Shown piece by piece: positions 10,701-22,403 of a DNA stretch of 39,240 nucleotides. Position 1 is the first letter of the stretch. The number at the start of each line of letters is the position of its first letter. Position numbers and translations under genes: made by a program. A model generated the notes under the pieces. It saw nothing but the letters and a program-made list of their open reading frames with translations. It did no database searches and was not told where the DNA came from. The stretch comes from Echinococcus granulosus. Its lineage: Eukaryota; Platyhelminthes; Cestoda; Cyclophyllidea; Taeniidae. The DNA is taken from positions 1,010,842 through 1,050,081 of the forward strand of contig NW_020170392.1 in NCBI RefSeq assembly GCF_000524195.1. Reading direction: 5' to 3'.

Positions 10701-13700
10701 ATATTTTGTGTTTGAAAATCCACAAAGTCATCTGCATTAGCTCAATGGCAATGCCACCTGTCGAGGCGATTCAATGACCGAAGATACGTGTATCAATAAT
10801 AAATGTCAATGCGCATCAGTTAAATTCACCTCTGTAGTCGCAAAAGATTGCTCTGACAGGCCCGGACTACATTATCGCGGAACTGTTGCATATATCTCAT
10901 CCATGGGAAAAATCCGTGATATTTGAGACGAAGGTAACGCCGAAAATTGTCAGATTTCGCTGCGTCGGCTTTCTCCTTGGCCATCAGGGCTTCTGTACGC
11001 TTCTGGTGCTATATAATTGCGAGACAAATAAGCAAAAAAATGGTTGAGTTTGAGCAAGATGAAATTTGAGAACACCTTAATGTAGCGAATGGAGGGTCTG
11101 TCAATTTACAACCATATCTAGTCTTGAAAGGCATTGTCAACCGAGCATAAATTATTATCCCTATACATGACATCCTTTCATCTTGGGAAGGATAGTGGAT
11201 ATTATTTATATTTTTTGCAATCCTCAAAGCAGACTTTAATGTTCCCTGCGTTGTACACTTTTGTGACTCACGTCGAACATTTATAGGTGGTAATTTTTTC
11301 AACAAGGGAGACCTTAAATAAACAAGATCCTGAGGTCCATCTTCCTTTAGGTGTCCAATGAGCGCTCATTCAATGGAGGAACTATTCAATAATGCGCCTT
11401 TTTCAAGATTTCACTGTTTTGTAAAGCGACGACTATGGCGTGGAGCGTTCATGTACTTCCGCCCCTTTTAAGGCAGATTGCACTTACCTCTGCCTTGCGA
11501 AGTCTACGTTCTTTGGCCTCTTGCGCCCTCTTTCGATTTTCTTCCTCAATCTCTTTCTGTGCTCTATCAGTCACTTCTCTCAGTCGAGCCTTCAATTCAA
11601 ATAGAACTGCGAATTGCCAGAATTAGATGCAAGCGCGTTAAGAACAAGTGGATAGCTCAGCCCATAATTGCTAGTAGGCCGTACTTCAACTTAACACTTG
11701 GAGTCATCGGCTTTTATTATTTAGCTGGATAGAACGTACAACCACCAACGTTTATTCGTTGGATTTGCATTTAGCTGAAGTTGAAATGCGACGCGTCTGT
11801 ATAACAGCGAGCGTTTTTTGGCTCCTCCTGACACGTGAAAAATAGATGCAGACATTTTTAATCATGTAAAATTTCTACTTATTAATGTGTAAGTAGTTAA
11901 ACTGCCATACTGATAGAAGACTGGTGCATTTATTCTGTCGCGTTAACTACTTTTCCTTTTCAATTTTAGATGGCATTCTCGTTGTCTTATATTTGTGAGG
12001 TCCATAATCTCAGACCAGAATATTGCGTCCCCCTCGTGATTCTTCTACATCCTTCACATTACAAGAGGATGCCGTGTAGGTAGCATGCACTGAGCCAAAT
12101 GTTCTTCATTCGCTTATGCCCACCCACATGAAGCTCTTATGCATGTTTCTACGTATTTGAATGGGATACTTGAATAAGTCTTACAAATGCCCAACCTTTC
12201 TAGAAAACGCGACATTATTTTGCAGAATAATTAATGCTATAGCGCAAACTACGACTGGAAATTCAATAAGTCTCACTTCATCAAATAACCGGGTGGAAGT
12301 GAAAATTAAGTGCATTGCCATTTAAAAATCATTTAAACTGATCTTTCTGACAAAAAATGAGTGAAATAAGGGTGGTGTAAAAGATTTTTCAAGAAAAAAT
12401 GAAGTTATTACCAACTTTGCTAAACGAATTTGTTCTCGACGTGCATTACTCTCCTGTAGGTGGCGTATCCGATTCTCCTCCATTTCCTGGAGCTCTAAAT
12501 ATAAGACTACTTTTACTTTTTAACAAAATAAATAGGTATTAATAAAGTCAGATGATGAACATGTACTTAGAACTATTTTGCTCGACTTATCAGATCGACC
12601 TCTGGCACCTTCTTTGTTCTGACAAGTACTGGAACGCAACTTTGGTTGAAATGAGTCGATTGAACTCCCTTTTTTCTCTCCTTGTCTGCAGTTAAAAAAT
12701 AGCAATAAAGCCACCACTTAATTTTACACTTCAAACAGACAAATGTTTTGTGAATAAAAATACGCATATGCTCATTTTTGTTAAGATTCGCGCAAAATCT
12801 TCTTAACTACATACCATTGCTTATTTTTAACTAACCCTAATTTTACGACTGAACGGCCATCGAACCTGCGACCCTTGCCGGCCACTTCTAACTGCCCTCT
12901 CTTCGGATCCTTGACTTGCGTCTCGTTCATCAAAGAAGCCTAAAATGTTGAATGCTTATAATGGAAAGGTGGAGTGAATGGAGCGAATGCTCTATCACTT
13001 CTTTAGAAAAGAGTCAAACATGTGTATACAGAATAAAATACAAAGTATAACTGCAATACGCAATATGCTACGCGTATATTGTGATACTGGAGCTGCCGGT
13101 ATAGTAGAATAAAGTAGTGCAGGAGTTACCGCAAAGAAAGTCCCCTTGGCTTGGTGTGGCATTAGACTCTCCGAAAGGCGATTGGTAGGACTAGGACCCT
13201 CCTCCTGTTTGTCAACATCCGAATCCACCCTACAGGAGTTCAACTAAAACATTTTAATGAAATTAAATCATTGTGTTTTACTTTCAATTGCTCAAGAAAC
13301 CGTTAGACTTTTTGTTTGAGAGCAGGCTATCTCATGCTACGTACATAGACCGAGAAACACATGAGACGTTTGCAACATTTTCACGACTTCGCGGTAAAGT
13401 ATCTCCCGTATCAATCTACAGATATGGTCGGTTTGACTTGAAGAGTTTCCGTTTATTTGATGATTCCATATGTACTTCCAGAACTTATTCATCGCACAAG
13501 ACGAAATTTTCCTAATGCAACATCAAAATTCACATGCCTACGAAAATTCTGCTTTGTAGGGTTAACAGTATATTCAATAAATAAATCTGCTAAATTCTCA
13601 AGGTTGGATATAAAACAGCATAAAATGATCACTTTATAACTTCAAAAAATGTCATACTGATGCACAACTACCGATTATGTCAATAGCAAAATTTAAGACT

Positions 13701-16073
13701 AATCTTTAAACAATGGACAAAATCCTTGTTGTAAAATCCATTCTACATTGCCTTCTTATCATGAAAACAGGGGTATCTAGTCAGTGAATGCTTTTGACTA
13801 ATCTTAAGAGGAACTACTTGAAAAACCTAATGAGACGTTTAATAAGCAGTATCACCTAAAAAAGGGACATTGAAGTAATTGAGTCTTTTGCATTGTAAAA
13901 GATGTTTTCTTATCAAAATGGAACTGTCGCTCAACTAACTGTGGGTCGAAAACAAAGACTGTTAAGTTTTAAAGATAAATAATCATTTAAAAGTTCCCTT
14001 AAAGTAGAAAAGCATCATTCACACAAACATCACCTCAATTGACTTTGTAGGTACCCAGCAACTATTTAATTTTTAACTTTTGAATTTGGGCTACTCTGAT
14101 ACAAGGAAAGTGATCACGGAGTGTTCACCTAAGATCTCGCATACCACCACATAACTACCGAATTTGGCTCCCCTCAGATACAATGCAAAGGTCATGACGC
14201 AATTTAAACAGCGCTTTAAGGACTAACTCCCCATTTTACACTTTAGCCATATTAGCATAAATCCTAAGTCCCTTCAACAATGGCGGATAAATGAAAATGA
14301 GCATTTATCACCGTTGGTAGGGTTGAAACAGGTTCAGGTTGGGAGAGAGTAAACGGTACCATGGACTGCTGAATGAATCTCCCAATTTTTGCCTTCATTG
14401 AGTGTATTCGGCTCTCCGAGATGTGTGTACATTTCTCAAGCCTAGTTATCATCAGCCAAGCGATAAGATAACGACGCAAAATTCGATGAGTATTTACAAT
14501 GGCAGCGTTACTTGCTTTCCTAAAAAGAAGTTGCGTTTAGGTGCTATCAAATTTCAGTCTACTGTTTAGAGGAAGTTAATGTGCATATCAACAAATAAAC
14601 TTACAGTCTATTCGGGTTCCATACAGCTAATCGCCAGACAGTAAAATACCTGGATGTGAGCTTTCGATCACAAAAATTGGATGCTGCAGTTTCTTGTGAT
14701 TTTTTTCGTCCCACATTTGATAACCACATGTGAAAGCATTGTTCAGCCAACTTGAGGAATATGTAGTAATTTAAGGGAAAACGTCTAGCGTCTTTGAATA
14801 AGATCGTGTGAATAATTACCGAACACCTCTGCACAATCCACTTTTCAAATTTTTTTAATGATATTTCTGAAGAAACTTTTGAGTGAACTCACAAATCTTT
14901 CTCTTGTCGTCCAGCTTGAATAAAATGTCTGACCCGTTTCAAATTTGACCGTCTGATGGGGAAGTTTTTGGAAAAACTGACCCTCCTGAGTGCCACCTAG
15001 TGTATTCGAACCACTTTGGAATTGAATGCGACAGACATCACGCTGTCTTAAAAAAGGAAATGAGCGGATCTAAAGTGACAACTTTTGAAAACTTAGTTGC
15101 AAGTTGGTAGTTTGTCATCATGGTAAAACCAACCTCAAAAGGAGTTCACGTATGTTTCCAAGATATCTTCGTGATTGCTCGAGCTGCGATTTAAAAGCTT
15201 TGCCATTTATTTTGACCTTAACGGCGGTCTGTTCACCTACCTTTTAAAAAGTATATAAGCAAGAATCAGTATCAAAACGTCAGACAGTTGCAAGAAAGAT
15301 CTTAGATTTTACGATGGTAGAAGCTTCAAGCCTGCGTTAACCAGATCTTCCTAATTCTAATTAGCCATAAAGTTCAAATTCATGAGGTTCCTATCTCTGT
15401 AACGCTTAAAATAGTGAAAAGGAACTGACTGACTGGAATTCTTTCGAAGTTGTGGTGGATGAGTACCAGTCTTGGAGCTATCTTTGGATGACTTGTAAAG
15501 TTCGAAAGCGATTATGCCGGTCCGACTGGTACATAGCACTTTGAATATCTGTATGCAGCCAAGACCATGGTATTAATTCAAGTGATCGATCTAGTCATGC
15601 TTTGTCAATGACGTCCTCAAGTCTAGTAAAGTGTATAGACCAGGCGGGTGCCTAGGGTTGGGGCTAGGCACATTAAATTCCTTTTAATCCCATGGTACCA
15701 CTGAAAAAATCTCACCGCAAATGAGAGCGATGTTGGAATCTTTAAGGCATTATTAGCATAAGGCGCCCAAATTCAGACAAAATTTAGTGTACATTTACGA
15801 TGCGAAAGTGCGTTGATCTCTTTGTTTATCAACTGCTTGTCTATGAAATTCGTATGCCGCTCGGACGAAAGGATTGCTTAACGATCTTGAAGATCTGTAC
15901 CAAAGCCTATTCTAGCAAATTTCATATAATCAGTGACTCACCTCAACCTTCCGCATCTGCTGAAACGCTTGAATTGCGTTGATGGGGAGTACTTTTGTTA
16001 AAGAGCCAGAGTTTTGATAAGGCTGGATTTCGTTCTTCCCAACCTCATGCCTTCGATTCACATTCTTTCCCAT
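7745..16073 (-). CDS. Coiled-coil protein with SFI1-type repeats, CCDC191-like (15 exons found)
   Basis: Exons, in order: 16073-15942, 15548-15467, 15236-15134, 15046-14893, 14750-14605, 14519-14312, 13243-13130, 12939-12836, 12685-12567, 12494-12412, 11606-11488, 11008-10830, 10359-10242, 9393-9239, 7892-7745; about 654 aa. All junctions agree in phase except the one between 12412 and 11606, where one base is missing, so a small exon is probably overlooked there. The N-terminal half includes NTHRILRRYLIAWLM and a WLSNVGRKK segment. The middle is a charged coiled coil (LQEMEENRIRHLQE; REVTDRAQKEIEEEN). The C-terminal half has repeated A..Y/H...LL/RK..W units such as NFYDQSLLKKYMQNW and SYFRMLSRKVLSNFM, and the end reads KVLQIVPDFQP. 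These are SFI1/centrin-binding-type repeats, arranged as in CCDC191, which points to a centrosome or cilium. The start is MGKNVNRR, 14 nt after an acceptor-like GGCAG. The family assignment is from pattern memory. Confidence 0.7.
8775..8925 (+). repeat. Dispersed ~170-bp repeat, copy C (inside the last intron of the coiled-coil gene)
   Basis: Carries TAACTCTTAGTTTTGG, GTAGCCTCCAAGACCTTCTG, ACACATTCTGCC and GTCTCGGGGCGCCACATTA in the same order as copies A and B. It lies in the intron between exons 9393-9239 and 7892-7745, antisense to the gene. Confidence 0.65.
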
Positions 16074-17063
16074 AGCGCTCGTATGCCTGCCACAACATTC
16101 ATACATTTTCAACAGAAGAAAATCATCCGTGCATATGAACAAACCACATTTATCATTATAATATGTAAAAGCATAATAAACCTCACTTATTAACGACACA
16201 GTAAACGAACAAACCCAACAATGTCTCTATAAAAATGAAAACACAACGAGACAGGATAACTACACACACGGATTTATCAAGCTTCTCGTCCAAAAAAAAT
16301 TTAACAATATTAAGCAGCTATGATACATGAAGCATGTACATCATTCGAATGCTATTCATTATAAGGCGTTGCGGTAGAATAAAATTATGCTATACATAAT
16401 GAAGAATGCGTACACAGCCTCAAAATTGGCAAAGAAGCTGGAATCCTAGTATGTACGTATCATCTAGTTTTATTAAATAGCAAAAAAACGTTATAACGTC
16501 ATGCAAAAAACCATCAAACTTAAGGGCGCACAACAACAAAACAGCACATAGCAATAAATTTCTTGATGAATTTTCAGTTTAAAGAAGATATGCATAAGAG
16601 AAAATAAATACAGCATGATATTGGCAAACACGACTAGTAACACAAAAGGCGAGAAAACTCCCCACGTCGACACATTGTAATTTTCGAAGATTATTTTAAA
16701 GGGAAAATCATAGGAAAAACCGGCATGAACGAGAAAATGTAGTTCACATAGCTAAAGTATTCAAGGCGTCAAGAAAAGCATCATTCAAAATCTCTGTCAA
16801 CTAAGAAACGGGGGTAGTGGTAAGATCAAGAGAAGGTTTAAGTAATACTACAACTGGCAAAAAAAAGCGCAAACTCAATAAGTCAGCCAAGTAAAAGGCG
16901 CAAGTCCATGCATGAACAGGCAATCACAAATCGTGCAAAAGCATTTACTCCTAAAACTTTATTAAACGCAAACTAAATTCTGCTAGGTTAGGAAGCCTTA
17001 AGGAGCACACGTTCAATGCGCACGCACTATGTGGCAAAACATTCAATCGAGGTCACAAGGTAC

Positions 17064-17077
17064 GTCGCCATGACAAC
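17064..17077. promoter_or_regulatory. X-box-like (RFX) element
   Basis: GTCGCCATGACAAC differs at one position from the RFX consensus GTNRCC-N2-RGYAAC. It lies 991 bp upstream of the ATG of the SFI1/CCDC191-like gene. X-boxes mark ciliary genes in animals, but a single site in 2 kb can arise by chance. Confidence 0.3.
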
Positions 17078-17521
17078 TGGAAATTTTGCTCGAAATTATT
17101 CAATCAAATAGCTTAAAAAACCAGAAAACCTAAAATTAACAGTCCTTATGCGTCTGTTGCAAAAACAACTTTATTGTTATACCTGTTGAAACTTTTGATA
17201 AATACTAAAGGCATTTATGCAAAAAATGGCTCAAAAAGATTAAAACTTACAGTTTTACAATTTGCATATTAACTACCTTATTTCTCAAATCTGATGCAAT
17301 GATGTCAAGAAGAATGAGAAGATCAAGTTAACTTTTTTTGCCACTCAGGGCAGGGACATTTTAGTAATCAAAACTTGGGTAATATTTCTAGTCAATGACC
17401 CATTTTGGTAATTCATGTAACAATTTCACTCCGATAAATTCCAAGGCGAAGTCTGTGCACAATAATCGGCTTTTTTGCAAATATTTTTGGTTTTTTGATC
17501 TTCTTTTTTTACTTTATTTCT

Positions 17522-17686
17522 GATATTAATGTAGCGTCCCGAGACTCCTTTAAGACAAAAGAAGGCACAATACTCGGGCAGAATATATATATTCAGCACT
17601 GAGAAGGTGTCTGGGCTATTGGCATGGCCCAAAAGGCAGCCCACCCAGCGAGGTACAAGGGGGCTAATTCCAAGTACAAAAGTTGC
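17522..17686 (-). repeat. Dispersed ~170-bp repeat, copy D
   Basis: On the minus strand it reads GGGTGGGCTGCCTTTTGGGC, then AATAGCCCAGACACCTTCT, then TATATTCTGCCCGAGTATT and GGAGTCTCGGGACGC. These are the same blocks and spacing as copies A-C. It is the copy that best preserves the 3' half (GTATTGTGCCTTCTTTTGTC). Confidence 0.7.
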
Positions 17687-18247
17687 GCTTCAATAAAACC
17701 GAGGGATAAACCACTATCGTATTACATTAACACTAAATTTGAAGCGATGCCTTTTGTTTTAAACGTCCCGGGCGTGATAATCACATGTTCATGCTGCATC
17801 TTGCCATAGGTGCTTAAATTTGTTGCGTCGGTGGGTGTGTGTCTCTCTGTTGGTTTTGCTTGCTGTTATTTTGTTACACTATTTTGGTATACCTTTTGCT
17901 GGTGGATTGTAAGACTTTCAGCCGTCATTGCCAAAACTGCCACCATTTGAGAATGCACCATTTGTTTTACTTTGGCCCTTTCTGAACGAATGATATAGCA
18001 TTTTCTACTGCTACATTTCTGGTCTTTGCAGTAGTGTGTCCATTTATACGAGCAATTTCTGGAACCATAAGTGCTGCTGCGTTGCGTTTAGCTACTGCTA
18101 CTTTGAATACAAGTTTTTTACTAGAAATGTTGCGTAGATGGTTGGTCCCTTAGACTGTTTTCGAATACTTATTTAATAATTTCGTAAAAGTGGCTTGAAA
18201 GTGTATACACTAGTCATCTGGTAACTGCAAATTATAATTTCAGACTC

Positions 18248-21200
18248 ATGTCCAGTTATCGTCAAATCACCGCTCTTACTGTAGTTTCTGCATCACTCTT
18301 TTACCTTTGGTCTCGCTATTGCAGAAAGAAAAAAAGCTCTCAAAATTTACCTGATCAGGTGGGTTTCTTAACAGACCACTTATGCTTGGTTTTTTAACTC
18401 TAACCAGGCTTTCACGCACATGGTTTTCGCTTCACTCCTTTGCTGTGGTACAGATCCGTTTCGCAAACGGAAAAAGACAAAGGGAAAGAACAAAGCTCCT
18501 CACAAAAAGGTATCCAATAATTAACAAAACCCATGAAAGGGGAAAACCTGATAGCATTTGATTTAAGAATATGGTGCTAGTATCTAAAGTTGCATCAGAA
18601 CTCAAATAAACCTTTAGAAGGTTGCGAAGACGAGGCTGGCTGAGAGGAACGTAGTGTTGCGTGGTAGATTGTGGTACCAATTTTGGTATCCCACTGTAGT
18701 TTTCATCTGCTGTGATGGATTGCAATTCATGAGATGACCTTCTTCTTGTTTAGAAACCGAGTTGTGGCGGACCTTCAGCGTCTGCTGTAACTGAAGACAA
18801 GCAGAACCAAATCGTTTTGACGGCCTCCACTGAAGTTGACGAATCTGTTGCTCCGCTGGACGAACCACCTATCGAAGCTGATCTTACTAACGTAGTTCCT
18901 GAGGGAGCTTTTTTTCAAGAAGTAGCTGAGAGTAGCGAGATTGTTGAAGAGGAGACTTTTATTTCCACTCCACCTCACCCTGTTCAAATTGATTCCGTTG
19001 CTGAGGCGCACAAAATCTCCGAAAGTTCCTCTGTTACTGTCAAAGACTGCTCCTCTATAATAGAGGTCAACGCCCTTACTGACACCCTTTCTTCATCTAA
19101 ACCAGATTCCGCCACCTTGGCAAAATCTCTTGATAAGGATTCTTATGAAGACCCAGTGGAATCTGTGATCCCAGAAATCACATCTATCCCCCAAGATTTA
19201 GCTGAATCTGCCGATATTGTTCATGCTCTAGAAACTGCCTGCATTGCATTGGGGTCTCTTAAGGCAAAGGCACAGGAAGCAACGTCTGTTATTGAAGGTT
19301 CAGCGATAACTGTCCAAAACACTCAGGAAAATATTGCACAGACCACATCTGTGGCTGAATCGCAAGTTACACCTGTGAAACCGGTAGTCATGGCGTGCCT
19401 TAATACTATCCAACGAGAAGTACCGCAACCTACGCTCGTTGTTGCCACCGAGGATTTGATTGAACCTGTTAAAATTTCCGAAGTCATCTGTGGCGCTCCA
19501 GTTTCTACTGAACCACAGATCGCTACAAACACAGAAATAGAAGTCATGGGATACCCTGATGATGCGCAGCAGGAGGTATCAGGACTCATATCTGTTATCC
19601 AGGATTCGGTTGAATCTGTGGATATTATAAACTCTGCATCTACTGCTCCTGTCTCCCATGAACCTCAAATTACAACTGCTACAGAAACGGAAACTGTAGC
19701 GTGCGCCAATGATGCTCAGTTTGTGATAGAATCTACAAATGTGCAAGATTCGGCTGAACCTGTCGACGTTGTAGAGGCTCTGCCTACTGTCTCCGCCGCT
19801 GCTGAAATATCAGTCGCTACTCCTACAGGGTCAGAAAGCATAGAGGGCCTTGATGTGATTCAACGAGAAGCACCAGAGCTGACAAATATTGTTACCGAGG
19901 ATCTGGGTGAACCTGTCACAGCTGTTCAGGAAGAGGCTACCCCTTTTGCTCTCGTTTCCTCTGGACCACAAGTTACAACCACGCTCACAGCTTCAGGAGC
20001 TTTGAAGTACGTCGATGGCGCCCAACAAGAGGTATCAGAACTCACACCTCTTGAATCGGTCTGTGTTGTTCAGGCAAATTCTGCGTCACTTATGACCGGT
20101 TCAGATGTCGCATCGGGAGTGGCAAAATCTGCAGAGGTTTTAGGCGAAGCTGTTACCACTCTGCCAAACAGCATTGGTGCTGTATCCTCGGAATCAGGTA
20201 GCTGTGAGAGCGTTGTGGTGACCAGTGATTCGGATCAAGCACAGGTAGCACCCGGAGATAGTACAGTGATCGATGGCAAGTATCAAGTGCCTCAGGTGCC
20301 TGCGGGCATTTTTAATGATCCCGAACACGATATTGTGGAAGACTCACCCGAAATCTTCGACGGTACGCTGATTCCTCGAGTCCTGGTGCCTAGTGATTTA
20401 TTGGCCAAGGCTGTTGACGAAAAAGTCTGGGTGGAGTCCATTAACGTGCCTGCGTATATGGGTGGTGTGCTTATTGGACGATTCGGAAAGAATGTCCGCG
20501 AACTGAGGGCTGACTTAAAAGCGGAGATGACTTTGAGCATGAATCCTGGGTGCCAGAATTCCCTTCTCCTGAAAATCAGCTGTCCCCTGGAAAATAAGGA
20601 TAGTGTTAATGAGTGGGTCAATAAGCGCCTCAACACAAAGCCCTCGCAAACAACAATTGGGAATCCTAATCAATTGCAGGTCGGTTGTAATTTTTTTGCC
20701 TCTCTTAAGGGCTTGCCTTATTCTCATCCACCGGTTGTGGATTTGCCTTCCAGCGATTACTTCCCCTCGGTCAGGTAACGGATGTGATGGTTCGCTCCCT
20801 CTATGGTCAAAAGGAGTTTTTTGTGACCATCCCGGACGCCGAATACACTCGCTATCTGGAAATGCAGGAGGAATTAGATAAGGACTATTACGCGTTGAAT
20901 ACACCCCGAATGCAGCTTTACGAGCCTGTCACTTCGGGTACAGTCGCAATTTTATCGCATCGTCTCGGATTTGCGCGTGTTGTCATTCTTAAAGTCATCG
21001 TTACATGGCCGCGACTAGCTCTTTGCTTCATGCTCGACTATGGTGTATTCTCTATTGCCCCCATAACAGATTTGCGTAAGATCAAGTAGGTGCGCTCTTC
21101 TTTTTTATTTAAGGCCACATTCTCATAAAGTGTCCAAATTTCCTGTTTTGGCTTTTTTCCAGGGCTAAGTACATGCGAGTTCCGTTTCAAGCAATTCATG

Positions 21201-21844
21201 TTAGTTGGGCACATGCGTTCCCAATTTTTGAAGATGTTCCCGCTCTGCATATATTGCGAACGTTGTTTGGGGACAAGAAAGTGTCAGTTTTTCCTGTTCG
21301 GATGGAAACTTGCTGCCGATCCTCTGTTGTCTTTCTGGAACGACTTCCACCTCCCTCAGCAGATGCCCAACCGGTTTATTGTGATGTTCTGCATACGGCT
21401 TACCAGTATCACCTCTTCAATATCGTGCCCGTAGTCATCTCGCCCAGTCGACAAATGTGGGTAAATCGAACAGATACTCCCTACTACGTATGCCCCTACT
21501 CTACCATTTCCTATGACCAGTGTGTCCACTATCTTCCTGATGTCGATGTTCAACAACCGCAGCAAGAGCAACTTCAGATGGAGCATCGTAAACATCAACA
21601 GTCCAATCATCAGCAACAACAAAGAGGAGGTCCAAGCCAAGGGCATAATCGGACAAGGCGATTCGGAAATAACAACAGTGGTGGTGGGGGGTCATATAAA
21701 AGGCCGCAAAATCTTCACCCTAACCCCCGGAACAGTCGTCGTTCTCGTAAAAACGGTTCCAACCACAATAACGGTCAACAGCAACATCAACAACAGAAAA
21801 AAAGGAAGGAGCCGACCGCAACTTCAGCAACGGCGAGGACTTGA
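18248..21844 (+). CDS. AKAP1: A-kinase anchor protein 1-like (N-terminal anchor, KH and Tudor domains)
   Basis: Exons 18248-18358, 18408-18509, 18754-20679, 20754-21085 and 21163-21844 join in phase to give 1050 aa. Residues about 7-21 form a hydrophobic anchor followed by RYCRKKK, as in mitochondria/ER-anchored AKAP1 proteins. Exon 3 encodes a long acidic, Ser/Thr/Val-rich, probably disordered region holding tandem repeats (19390-20060). A KH domain lies at about residues 630-700 (VPAYMGGVLIGRFGK, GxxG loop GRFG). A Tudor domain follows at about 725-850 (SLYGQKEFFVTI ... LDYGVFSIAPITDLRKI). The C-terminal 100 residues are Q/N/G/R-rich. The known role of the family is to tether PKA and mRNAs at the outer mitochondrial membrane. 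An acceptor-like TTTCAG ends 4 nt before the ATG. Exon 2 may be alternative. The RII-binding helix is not clear. Confidence 0.87.
18408..18509 (+). other. AKAP1: AKAP1 exon 2: basic segment with an internal ATG, candidate alternative N-terminus
   Basis: A 34-codon exon flanked by AACCAG and GTATCC, phase 0 on both sides, so it can be included or skipped without a frame change. Its in-frame ATG (18420) would start MVFASLLCCG followed by DPFRKRKKTKGKNK, a second hydrophobic-plus-basic N-terminus. Confidence 0.5.
19390..20060 (+). repeat. AKAP1: Degenerate tandem protein repeats (~50 aa) inside AKAP1 exon 3
   Basis: Unit starts are at 19390, 19546, 19696, 19840 and 20002 (spacings 52, 50, 48 and 54 codons). 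Each unit carries a core of the type (D/N)xIQRE or DAQQEV, then a DSxEPVD-like acidic segment, then a PQITT-like segment. The last unit is partial. Confidence 0.7.
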
Positions 21845-22403
21845 AAATGCCTTAACTTACCCTATGTAGTAGTATTTATTGCTGGTCGTTAACTGGAATT
21901 TCTGTATATTTACAGCTCGTGTATAATAATCCTGACTCCTCCTCTTTGCTTAACAATTGGACTGAAAATCAGTTACTCTCTCCTAACCCCACTCCTTCCC
22001 TCAGCTCCCTACCAACGAAATATGTTATTCCATCGCGTTTCCACACAAGGTTCAACCTTCTTCCCCCCCTCTCCCTCCCTCAACAATTCGAAACATTGTT
22101 GTGGATTCGTCTGTACACTAAAGTATTCGAACTTCGCACGTTCTTAATTTCGATCATCGATATAGGGTTTGATTGTTACCATTGTCATCATTATTATCGC
22201 TCACTTTCGTCTTCTATCCCCGGGCCGAAGTGCCATCTTTTCGAAATTCGTAAATTAGACACTTCGTGGTTGCCTCTCTCTGCCACCGCCTGCTACCTCT
22301 AATCAGGGGATGATGAATATGGCAAGGCTCCCTACTATGGCAACAGAAGCGAATGTCTTCGTCTGATTTCGCGTGCTTTCACCTTTCTGTTACTTATTTG
22401 TAC

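Larger units (their letters stand above)
16089..18238. other. Shared upstream region of the divergent coiled-coil and AKAP1 genes
   Basis: 2.2 kb between two divergent start codons, AT-rich, with no coding exon that I can support. It holds repeat copy D (17522-17686, minus) and an X-box-like element at 17064-17077. Promoters for both genes should lie here, or further out if 5' exons exist. Confidence 0.5.

Noticed and set aside
18432..18725. Open frame on the minus strand opposite AKAP1 exon 2
   Set aside because: It is a shadow of the plus-strand exon and intron 2; the plus-strand exons have matching phases and domains.
20680..20778. Read-through of AKAP1 exon 3 to a stop at 20778, which would end the protein after the KH domain
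   Set aside because: GTCGGT at 20680 and CTTCCAG at 20753 define a 74-nt intron. Removing it joins the KH exon in phase to the Tudor exon.
20515..20904. 129-codon minus-strand frame opposite the KH/Tudor exons
   Set aside because: Overlaps the well-supported AKAP1 KH and Tudor coding sequence and has no domain sense of its own.
21919..22302. 127-codon frame after the AKAP1 stop
   Set aside because: Low-complexity (Ser/Pro/Leu-rich), with no domain, and inside the 3' UTR upstream of the AATAAA at 22404.
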